A stretch of DNA of 7,892 nucleotides from Gemmobacter sp. Its GTDB lineage: Bacteria; Pseudomonadota; Alphaproteobacteria; Rhodobacterales; Rhodobacteraceae. The notes under the pieces were generated by a model that saw nothing but the letters and a program-made list of their open reading frames with translations, made no database searches and was not told the DNA's origin. The position numbers and the translations under genes were made by a program. The stretch spans positions 10,805 through 18,696 of the forward strand of contig DOMY01000045.1 of NCBI GenBank assembly GCA_003509785.1, written 5' to 3'. The first letter of the stretch is position 1; each line of letters begins with the position of its first letter. Positions 1 to 5,485 of this stretch are shown here, piece by piece.

Positions 1-1
1 G

Positions 2-229
2 CCTTCGCCCGGCATCCCGCCGCTGGCGCCGATCACCGAAGATGCCTGCGGGGCATCCGGTCTGCAGGGGCTGGTGGGGCAGGATGAGGCGGTGCTGGCC
101 GGGATGCGGTTCCGCGGCCCGATGCGTCTGATCCGCCCGGGCATGGCCGTGACCATGGATTATTCGGCTGAACGCCTGAACATCACGCTGAATGATGCAG
201 GCACCATCGAAAGCGTGACCTGCGGCTGA
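2..229 (+). CDS. Peptidase inhibitor I78 family protein, 3' end (5' part outside window)
   Basis: The reading frame is open from the window edge and gives the last 75 residues before a TGA. The segment shows the pattern of the small I78 inhibitors: an N-side Cys (DACGASGLQGLVGQ), a central block RLIRPGMAVTMDYSAERLNI, and a closing Gly/Cys block (GTIESVTCG) that ends the protein. Family members are about 100 residues, usually exported or lipid-anchored, and bind serine proteases. The two Cys (residues 13 and 74 of the visible part) could form the disulphide typical of this family. Any signal peptide lies outside the window, so export is inferred only from the family. The gene is convergent with the cytochrome c' gene. 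The family call rests on recognised motifs, not a search. Confidence 0.85.
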   Translation, partial: PSPGIPPLAPITEDACGASGLQGLVGQDEAVLAGMRFRGPMRLIRPGMAVTMDYSAERLNITLNDAGTIESVTCG

Positions 230-248
230 GGCGTGACCTGCGGCTGAT
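213..248 (+). repeat. 18-bp tandem duplication covering the stop codon of the I78 gene
   Basis: The unit gcgtgacctgcggctgag at 213-230 is followed directly by gcgtgacctgcggctgat at 231-248, matching at 17 of 18 positions. The unit is a multiple of three, so the second copy repeats the codons for Val-Thr-Cys-Gly and the stop in the same frame, beyond the real stop at 227-229. It looks like a recent slippage or short duplication event. Confidence 0.9.
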
Positions 249-253
249 GTGGC

Positions 254-271
254 GCCCCGCCGCGGCGGGGC
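254..271. terminator. GC-only palindrome between convergent genes, possible bidirectional terminator
   Basis: Bases 254-271 form a perfect 18-bp inverted repeat (gccccgccg/cggcggggc), which as RNA would fold into a 7-bp G/C stem with a CGCG loop. It lies 25 bp after the I78 stop and 18 bp beyond the stop of the cytochrome gene, a suitable place for a shared terminator. No T-tract follows on either strand, so classical intrinsic termination is uncertain. Confidence 0.5.
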
Positions 272-288
272 ACCGGATCTGATCGGCG

Positions 289-723
289 TTACATGCGATA
301 GACGGAATGGCAGGCCTTGCAGCTGCCACCGATGGCGCCCATGCCGGCCTTCACGCTATCCAGCGAGCTGGCATCCAATGCCTCGGCGGCCACTTTCAGC
401 GCATCGGCCTTGGCCACGAAATCATCCCAGTTGGTCCAGATTTCCGGCTTGGCTTCGGTTGCCGGATCGGTGGCCTGCGGTTCGAACTTGGCAGCGATAT
501 CGGCGGCCGCCGCTGCCAGCGCCGCCTTGGCGGCTTCGGCGCCTGCGGCATCGAACGCTGCCTTGCCACCGGCCATGTCGCCCAGGATCTTGGTGTTCAT
601 GCCCACGGTCTTCATCAGGGCCTGCCGGGCCTGCACTGTCGGATCGGTGGCCTCACCCTCGGCAAAGGCCATGCCCGCCGAAAGCAGCGCCGCACCAAGA
701 ACGAGTCGCGAGAAGGTCTTCAT
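289..723 (-). CDS. Cytochrome c' / c-556 family periplasmic c-type cytochrome
   Basis: This 144-residue protein begins with a Sec signal peptide (residues 1-21: basic MKTFSR, a hydrophobic stretch, then AFA before EGEATDP). The mature part is mostly Ala-rich helix, as expected of a four-helix-bundle class II cytochrome c. The haem site C135-K-A-C138-H139 sits at the very C-terminus, the family's hallmark position. N-terminal helix A carries R33-QALM37-K. In low-spin c-556-like members a Met in helix A is the sixth haem ligand, whereas cytochromes c' leave this site open for NO/CO binding. M37 could play that role, but I cannot decide from sequence alone. Two ATGs are adjacent (726 and 723). 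A GGAG lies 7 nt before the second and only 4 nt before the first, so 723 was chosen. The frame stays open to 777, but that would bury the signal peptide. No haem-lyase or redox-partner gene is nearby. Confidence 0.9.
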   Translation of the reverse strand: MKTFSRLVLGAALLSAGMAFAEGEATDPTVQARQALMKTVGMNTKILGDMAGGKAAFDAAGAEAAKAALAAAAADIAAKFEPQATDPATEAKPEIWTNWDDFVAKADALKVAAEALDASSLDSVKAGMGAIGGSCKACHSVYRM

Positions 724-754
724 CATCTGGCTCCATGCTGGAAAAATCATGGCC

Positions 755-760
755 AGTATA
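755..760 (-). promoter_or_regulatory. Candidate -10 box for the cytochrome c' gene
   Basis: On the - strand this reads TATACT, five of six matches to the sigma-70 -10 consensus, in a locally AT-richer patch. It would place the transcript start about 25 nt before the cytochrome start codon. No good -35 box is seen at 16-18 nt, so the promoter may be weak or activator-dependent. Confidence 0.35.
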
Positions 761-810
761 GGCGGGCAAAATGGCAAACCGATATGGTTCTGACGATGCC
801 GGGCCTTGCC

Positions 811-1332
811 TCACGGCAATGTGTGCGGCCGGGGCGTGGCGAGCTGGCGGCGCAGCCGTGCCAGCATCCACCGCACGATCAGCCGATGGGCCGGGCCGAC
901 CGGCCACATATAGGCGCGGCCAAAGCGGTTGTGCGTCAGCACAGAGGAGGTGATGGCAAGCCTGCTTCCCTCGGCAGAAATGCAGGTCATCACATCCAGA
1001 TGCCGGTCGCGGGCAGTCAGGGTCAGGGCTTCGGGGCTGGCATGTTCTACCAGAAAGAAATCCAGCCGGTCACCCACGGCCACATGATCGGCAGGCGTGC
1101 CGCTGAACCCGCCGATCCGCTGCACACCGAACCGGGCCGAAATCGCATCACGGATGCGAAAGGCAAGCGCCATCCCCGGAAGCGGCTGCGCCATGACCAT
1201 GTTCCAGGCCACCAGCGGCGGCAGGGCATGGGCGAGGGTGACGGACTGGCTGTCGAAGAAATCCAGCTGCGCGGGCGGGCACAGCACCTGAATGGCTGTT
1301 CCCGGCAGGGTGAAACACGTCGCCTGCGCCAT
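811..1332 (-). CDS. DUF2867 domain-containing protein, function unknown
   Basis: This 173-residue soluble protein of unknown function shows the motifs I associate with DUF2867: GDRLDFFLVE (87-96), a LDVMTCIS strand (112-119), and the conserved C-terminal block HNRFGRAYMWPVGPAHRLIV (134-153) leading into a basic helix. No signal peptide, membrane helix or catalytic triad is evident. The family is described only as conserved in bacteria, sometimes beside sugar-nucleotide or SRPBCC-like genes, and I do not infer a reaction. The start was set at the ATG at 1332 because GGAGG (1338-1342) lies 5 nt upstream. The frame remains open to a TTG at 1389 with no comparable ribosome site. The cytochrome c' gene follows on the same strand after 87 bp but has its own -10-like box. 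The tRNA-Pro gene lies 132 bp upstream. Confidence 0.8.
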   Translation of the reverse strand: MAQATCFTLPGTAIQVLCPPAQLDFFDSQSVTLAHALPPLVAWNMVMAQPLPGMALAFRIRDAISARFGVQRIGGFSGTPADHVAVGDRLDFFLVEHASPEALTLTARDRHLDVMTCISAEGSRLAITSSVLTHNRFGRAYMWPVGPAHRLIVRWMLARLRRQLATPRPHTLP

Positions 1333-1464
1333 GCGGGCCTCCGATGCGATTGCCATTGCGATCAGATCACCGGGGCAGGCGGCTTGCAATCGGCCAGCGC
1401 CGCGTCATCAGGACACAGGCAGTGTTGTGCACCCTTGGGGAAGTTCTTGAATTTCGGGAAGATT

Positions 1465-1541
1465 TGGTCGGAGCGAGAGGATTCGAACCTCCGACCCCCT
1501 GCTCCCGAAGCAGGTGCGCTACCAGGCTGCGCTACGCTCCG
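1465..1541 (-). tRNA. tRNA-Pro, anticodon CGG
   Basis: Read on the - strand, the 77-nt gene folds as a full cloverleaf. The acceptor CGGAGCG (1541-1535) pairs with CGCTCCG, the D-arm is GCGC/GCGC with loop AGCCTGGTA, and the anticodon stem CCTGC/GCAGG closes the loop TTCGGGA. The T-arm is GGAGG/CCTCT with loop TTCGAAT. Anticodon CGG is at 1507-1505 and reads CCG proline codons, which are frequent in this GC-rich genome. The discriminator is A, and the CCA end is encoded (1467-1465). No integrase or duplicated 3' end is present, so nothing suggests use as an attachment site here. Confidence 0.97.
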
Positions 1542-1555
1542 ACCGTGGCGTGGGG

Positions 1556-1582
1556 GTTAAACCGGATTGCGGGGCTTTGCAA
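1556..1582 (-). promoter_or_regulatory. Candidate promoter of the tRNA-Pro gene
   Basis: On the - strand TTGCAA (1582-1577) and TTTAAC (1561-1556) resemble -35 and -10 boxes separated by 15 bp. Shifting the -10 by one base gives 16 bp. The -10 lies 14 bp before the tRNA 5' end, a fitting distance. It sits between the permease stop and the tRNA. This is a pattern call only. Confidence 0.3.
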
Positions 1583-1610
1583 GGGGCGATGGTGAAAATC
1601 TGTGCCGATC

Positions 1611-2570
1611 TCAGCCTTCGGAGCGTTCGGCCCGGCGGCGCAGCATCGACGAGATGCGCGGCATCACCCCGGTTTCGGGGCGCGAGCGGGATTCCAGCAC
1701 GGGGCGGTTTTCCGAAACCTTGGTCAGCCCCTCGCGCAGCACGATGTAGAGGCCCGATGCGATGATGACCGCAGATCCGGCCACCGTCCATTCATCCGGG
1801 GTTTCGCCAAAGATCAGATAGCCATAGATCGCGGCCCAGATCATCTGCGAATACTGCATCGGCGCGACGATCACCGCCTCGGCCCGGCGATAGGCGGCGA
1901 TCACCAGCATCATGGCGACAAAGCCGAAGGCGGCGATGATGCCCAGCATCCCCAGATGTTCCACCGGCATCGGGCGATAGACAAAGGGCAGGGCGCAGCC
2001 CAAAGCGATGAAGTTGCCGACAATCGGATAAAGCAGCAGCACGACAGACCGTTCCTCGGATCCGATCTTGCGCACCACCACCGATGACAGCGAGGAAAAC
2101 ACCGCCGCCGCCAGCGCCGCCGCATGGCCCATGCTCAGCGGGGCGGCCCCGGGGCGCAGCACGATCAGAACGCCGATCAGCCCGGCCCCCACCGCAAGCC
2201 CGCGCCGCAGCCCGACCTTTTCGCCCAGCACCGGAATGGCCAGAACCGTGATCAGCAGCGGGGCGGCAAACAGGATGGCGTAGGTCTGCGCCAGTGGCAG
2301 AACCGAAAAGGCATAAAAAGCGGAAACCCCGGTAATCACGGTGGATACGGTGCGCAGGGCCATCCACCAGGGATGCACCGGGCGCAGGGTGCCATCCGTC
2401 CGGTCGTTCATCAGCATCAGCGTGGCCAGCGGAAAGCTGAGCAGGCCCGCAAAGAATACGATCTGCACGGCATGGTAGTGAACGCCCAGGAATTTCACCA
2501 CCACATCATGGGTCGAATAGATCGCGAAGGCCGCCAGTGCCAGCAGGGCACCTTTCACATTCCCGGTCAT
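1611..2570 (-). CDS. EamA/DMT superfamily membrane permease
   Basis: This 319-residue protein has about ten hydrophobic segments arranged as two homologous halves (roughly 5-138 and 147-279), the layout of the drug/metabolite transporter EamA fold. Each half ends in the recurring Gly-Glu element followed by a last helix: VLGEKVGLRR at 114-123 and IFGETPDEWT at 253-262. Such permeases sit in the inner membrane and usually export metabolites, amino acids or small toxic compounds. The substrate cannot be told from sequence. After the last helix there is a hydrophilic, Arg-rich tail of about 40 residues (280-319), longer than the usual short DMT end. The ATG at 2570 is preceded by GGGAGG with 7 nt spacing. 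The frame is open far upstream (to 3551), but that part is an antisense shadow of the phosphate symporter. The gene is divergent from that symporter. Confidence 0.9.
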   Translation of the reverse strand: MTGNVKGALLALAAFAIYSTHDVVVKFLGVHYHAVQIVFFAGLLSFPLATLMLMNDRTDGTLRPVHPWWMALRTVSTVITGVSAFYAFSVLPLAQTYAILFAAPLLITVLAIPVLGEKVGLRRGLAVGAGLIGVLIVLRPGAAPLSMGHAAALAAAVFSSLSSVVVRKIGSEERSVVLLLYPIVGNFIALGCALPFVYRPMPVEHLGMLGIIAAFGFVAMMLVIAAYRRAEAVIVAPMQYSQMIWAAIYGYLIFGETPDEWTVAGSAVIIASGLYIVLREGLTKVSENRPVLESRSRPETGVMPRISSMLRRRAERSEG

Positions 2571-2699
2571 CCGCAATCCTCCCTGACGCGCGTTGGCGCT
2601 AACACCGTGATGCCAGAAATCCGCGTCTGGCTCAATCCGGCGGTGGCCTTGCGGGATGGGGGACGAAGGCAGAGACTGATCCGGCAGGAGGGCACCGCA
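2571..2699. promoter_or_regulatory. Divergent intergenic region between the permease and the Na+/phosphate symporter
   Basis: This 129-bp region must hold the start signals for both flanking genes, and a ribosome site lies at each end (GGGAGG for the permease on the - strand, AGGAGGG at 2686-2692 for the symporter). Inside it is an inverted repeat, gccaga (2612-2617) and tctggc (2626-2631), with an 8-bp spacer, a possible operator. I see no strong -35/-10 pair on either strand and no obvious PHO-box direct repeats. Confidence 0.4.
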
Positions 2700-4286
2700 A
2701 TGAACGAGGGCTGGCTGGGGTTTGCGGGGGGCATCGGGCTGTTTCTGTTCGGCATGATGGTGATGACCGATGCGCTGAAGGCGTTGGCCTCGGGCCGGAT
2801 GCGGGCGGCGCTGGGGCGGTTTACCACCACGCCCCTGCGCGGCGTGCTGAGCGGGGCGATCGGCACCGCGCTTCTGCAAAGCTCCAGCGCGGTGATATTG
2901 ACGGTGATTGGCTTTGTCGGCGCCGGGTTGATGAGCTTTCCGCAGGCGCTTGGCGTGATCTTCGGCGCCAATATCGGCACCACCGCCACGGGCTGGATGG
3001 TGTCTGTGCTGGGGCTGAAGCTGCAACTGGGCACGGTGGCGCTGCCGCTGCTGTGCCTTGCGGCGCTGGAGGCGGCGGTAACACGCGGCCTGAAACGGCA
3101 GGTGGGTATGGCGCTGGCCGGGTTCAGCCTGATCTTTCTGGGGCTGGAGATGATGCAGACCGCGACCGTGCAGGTCAGCGGTCTGCTGGCCGGGGGCTGG
3201 CTGCAGGGGGACAGCTGGCCGGGTCGGCTGGCGCTGGTGCTGATCGGCGGGGCGGTGACGGTGGTGATCCAGTCCTCCAGCGCCGGGGTGGCCGTGGCGC
3301 TGGTGCTGCTGGGATCGGGCAGCGTGACGCTGATGCAGGCGGCGGCGCTGGTGGTGGGCATGGATCTGGGCACCACGGCGAAATCGGTGCTGGCCACGCT
3401 GGGCGGCGCGCGCGAGATGCGGCGCACGGCCATGGCGCATGTGGGGTATAATGTGGTGACAGCCGGGCTGGCCTTTCTGGCGCTGCCGCTTATGCCGCTG
3501 ATCCAGCGCCTGCTGATGGGCGATGCGCAGACGGCGCTGGTGGTATTTCACACCGGGTTCAATCTGGCGGGCGTTCTACTGCTGCTGCCGGTGCTGCCCT
3601 GGTTCGCCCGCGGGATCGAATGGCTGGTGCCGGGCGGCAGCGGGCCACTGCCCGAACCGCTGGACCGCCGTCTGCTGGGCGATGCCGATGTGGCGCAGGA
3701 TGCGGCGCGCGGCGTGGCGGCGGCGCTGGCTTCGGTGCAATGCGCCCGGCTTGCGGCGGCGCTGCGGCAGACCGGGGCCGCGCAGGAAGCGGGGCTGGCC
3801 CTTGCCGTGGCGGATCTGGAGGATTTCCTGATGCGGGTGGCCCTGCCCGCAGGCGGCACGGCGGGGCAGAACCGGCAAGCGGCGCTGCTGCATCTGGCCG
3901 ATCACCTGGGCCGGCTGGCGCAGCGGGCCGGGCAGGAAGAACGGCTGGCGGTGCTGGTGGCCGATCCGGTGTTCCGCCGCCCGGTCCGGATGCTGGCCGC
4001 CGCGCTGGAACGGGCGGCGCAGGCGCCCGCCGACCCCCGGCTGGCCCTGCGTCTGGCGCGGCTGCATGGCACGCTGGGGGGCCGCATGGCGCGGCTGCGC
4101 CGGTCGGTCTTGCTGCGCGAACATGTGGGATTGGTCAGCCCGCCGGACCTGTTTGCCCTGACGGATGCGCTGCGCTGGCTGGAACGGGTGCTGTTTCACA
4201 CCGAACGCATCGTGCATTACGGCGCTGTGGCCGCGACGGCGGCCCCTTCCCGTGAAGAGGCCGCCAGAAGGCTTTGCGACGAATGA
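2700..4286 (+). CDS. Na+/phosphate cotransporter family protein with C-terminal PhoU-like region
   Basis: This 528-residue protein has the duplicated Na/Pi cotransporter (NptA/PF02690) core, about residues 5-310. The diagnostic QSSS motif appears twice (60-63 and 191-194), each followed by a glycine-rich element (GANIGTT 89-95, GMDLGTT 220-226), plus GYN (249-251) and FHTGFN (283-288). The inverted duplicated QSSS repeats form the Na+ and phosphate site in this family, giving Na+-driven phosphate movement across the inner membrane. After the last membrane helix (about 289-309), residues 320-528 are soluble, helical and rich in Ala, Leu and Arg, as in family members with a PhoU-like tail thought to regulate transport. 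The start ATG has AGGAGGG 7 nt upstream. The stop lies 4 bp from the convergent leuB stop. Substrates other than phosphate cannot be excluded. Confidence 0.9.
   Translation: MNEGWLGFAGGIGLFLFGMMVMTDALKALASGRMRAALGRFTTTPLRGVLSGAIGTALLQSSSAVILTVIGFVGAGLMSFPQALGVIFGANIGTTATGWMVSVLGLKLQLGTVALPLLCLAALEAAVTRGLKRQVGMALAGFSLIFLGLEMMQTATVQVSGLLAGGWLQGDSWPGRLALVLIGGAVTVVIQSSSAGVAVALVLLGSGSVTLMQAAALVVGMDLGTTAKSVLATLGGAREMRRTAMAHVGYNVVTAGLAFLALPLMPLIQRLLMGDAQTALVVFHTGFNLAGVLLLLPVLPWFARGIEWLVPGGSGPLPEPLDRRLLGDADVAQDAARGVAAALASVQCARLAAALRQTGAAQEAGLALAVADLEDFLMRVALPAGGTAGQNRQAALLHLADHLGRLAQRAGQEERLAVLVADPVFRRPVRMLAAALERAAQAPADPRLALRLARLHGTLGGRMARLRRSVLLREHVGLVSPPDLFALTDALRWLERVLFHTERIVHYGAVAATAAPSREEAARRLCDE
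4238..4265 (-). terminator. Candidate 3' hairpin of leuB inside the end of the symporter gene
   Basis: The arms ggcggcc (4238-4244) and ggccgcc (4259-4265) are perfect complements. After one C/A mismatch, cttc and gaag extend the stem around a 4-nt loop. The hairpin begins 25 nt beyond the leuB stop, and the 4-bp gap between the two genes leaves no other room for a terminator. There is no T-tract on either strand, so its role is uncertain, and the bases also encode AATAAPSREEAA of the symporter tail. Confidence 0.35.
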
Positions 4287-4290
4287 CGCC

Positions 4291-5397
4291 TTACAGGCTG
4301 GCGTCCAGTGCCGCGATCACCGCATCGCCCATGGCCGAGGTGGACACCGGGGTGCCGCCTTCGGGGCCCATCAGATCGGCAGTGCGCACGCCATCGGCCA
4401 GCACCTTTTCCACGGCCTGTTCCAGCCGCGTCGCCTCGTCGCCCAGATCGAAGCTGTAGCGCAGCGCCATGGCAAACGACAGGATGCAGGCGATCGGGTT
4501 CGCCTTGCCCTGGCCCGCGATATCGGGGGCCGAACCATGCACGGGCTCATACAGCGCCTTCGGCCGGCCATTGGCCATCGGCGCGCCCAGGCTGGCCGAG
4601 GGCAGCATGCCCAGAGAGCCGGTCAGCATCGCGGCCATATCCGACAGCAGATCGCCGAACAGGTTGTCGGTCAGGATCACGTCGAACTGCTTGGGCCAGC
4701 GGCACAGCTGCATGGCGCCGGCATCGGCATACATGTGGCTCAGTTCCACATCCGGATATTCCTTGTCGTGGATTTCCTGCACCACTTCGCGCCACAGGAT
4801 GCCCGATTCCATGACATTGGCCTTCTCCATCGAGCAGACCTTGTTGTTCCGGCGGCGCGCCAGTTCAAAGGCGCTGCGGGCGACGCGGGCAATTTCGGAT
4901 TCGGTATAACGCTGGGTGTTGATGCCCACGCGCTCATTGCCTTCGGTGAAGATGCCGCGCGGTTCGCCGAAATAGACCCCGCTCGTCAGCTCGCGCACGA
5001 TGACGATATCAAGACCCGCGACCACATCCTTCTTCAGGCTGGAGAAATCGGCCAGCGCGTCAAAGCACTGGGCCGGGCGCAGGTTCGAAAACAGATCCAT
5101 TTCCTTGCGCAGGCGCAGCAGGCCGCGCTCGGGCTTCACGCTGAAATCCAGCACATCGTATTTCGGCCCGCCCACGGCGCCCAGCAGAACCGCATCCACC
5201 TCTTGCGCCTTGGCCATGGTGTCATCATGCAGCGGGGTGCCGTGCTTGTCATAGGCGCAGCCGCCGACAAGATCTTCGCTCACATCAAAGCTGATGCCGC
5301 GTTTCGCATCATACCAGCCGATGATCTTTTTGACCTCGGCCATGACTTCAGGGCCGATGCCGTCGCCGGCAAGGATGAGAATGGAAGGATTGGCCAC
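4291..5397 (-). CDS. leuB: 3-isopropylmalate dehydrogenase
   Basis: This 368-residue enzyme oxidises and decarboxylates (2R,3S)-3-isopropylmalate with NAD+ to 2-oxoisocaproate, the third dedicated stage of leucine synthesis, in the cytosol as a homodimer. The family landmarks are complete: GDGIGPEV (11-18), GAVGGPKYD (73-81), substrate arginines R97 and R107 in LRKEMDLFSNLRP and R135 in VRELTSGVYFG, Tyr142, Lys192 in MEKANV, and metal-binding aspartates D225, D249 and D253. The dehydrogenase signature is NLFGDLLSDMAAMLTGSLGM, and the NAD-binding block GSAPDIAGQGKANP is at 288-301. The start is a GTG at 5397, chosen because the protein then begins (M)ANPSILILAGDG like other LeuB proteins and GGAG lies 7 nt upstream. 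A TTG at 5418 in frame would overlap that ribosome site. The gene is on the same strand as leuD but is separated from it by two unrelated genes. Confidence 0.97.
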   Translation of the reverse strand: MANPSILILAGDGIGPEVMAEVKKIIGWYDAKRGISFDVSEDLVGGCAYDKHGTPLHDDTMAKAQEVDAVLLGAVGGPKYDVLDFSVKPERGLLRLRKEMDLFSNLRPAQCFDALADFSSLKKDVVAGLDIVIVRELTSGVYFGEPRGIFTEGNERVGINTQRYTESEIARVARSAFELARRRNNKVCSMEKANVMESGILWREVVQEIHDKEYPDVELSHMYADAGAMQLCRWPKQFDVILTDNLFGDLLSDMAAMLTGSLGMLPSASLGAPMANGRPKALYEPVHGSAPDIAGQGKANPIACILSFAMALRYSFDLGDEATRLEQAVEKVLADGVRTADLMGPEGGTPVSTSAMGDAVIAALDASL

Positions 5398-5433
5398 GGA
5401 AAGGCTCCTGCGCTGCAAGAAAGTTGTGCGGCT

Positions 5434-5471
5434 GGCCTATCGTTTCGGGATATTCGGGTCAAGCAGGCTTG
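5434..5471 (-). promoter_or_regulatory. leuB: Candidate leuB promoter with overlapping dyad
   Basis: On the - strand TTGACC (5462-5457) is a good -35 match. TAGGCC (5439-5434), 17 bp downstream, is a poor but positioned -10. A 12-bp dyad caagc-ag-gcttg (5460-5471) overlaps the -35, where a repressor could sit. The spacer holds the element GAATATCCCGAAACG, which recurs upstream of the membrane-protein gene. No leucine-rich leader peptide or attenuator is seen in the 60 nt before leuB. Confidence 0.35.
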
Positions 5472-5485
5472 GGGTTTTCACGCGG

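Noticed and set aside
1465..1541. tRNA-Pro as an integration site for a mobile element
   Set aside because: No integrase, no repeated tRNA 3' end and no shift in base composition are seen on either side.
307..1560. Long open frame on the + strand (417 codons) across the cytochrome, DUF2867 and tRNA region
   Set aside because: It runs antisense to two well supported genes and through a tRNA, with a composition rich in Gly, Arg, His and Gln typical of a GC-rich shadow frame. No domain is recognisable.
2124..2699. Upstream extension of the symporter frame on the + strand
   Set aside because: It is antisense to the permease and low in plausible protein content. The ATG at 2700 has AGGAGGG 7 nt upstream and begins the membrane domain.
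2571..3551. Upstream extension of the permease frame on the - strand
   Set aside because: It is antisense to the Na+/phosphate symporter, rich in Gln, His and Arg, and has no family signal. The permease has a proper ribosome site and start at 2570.
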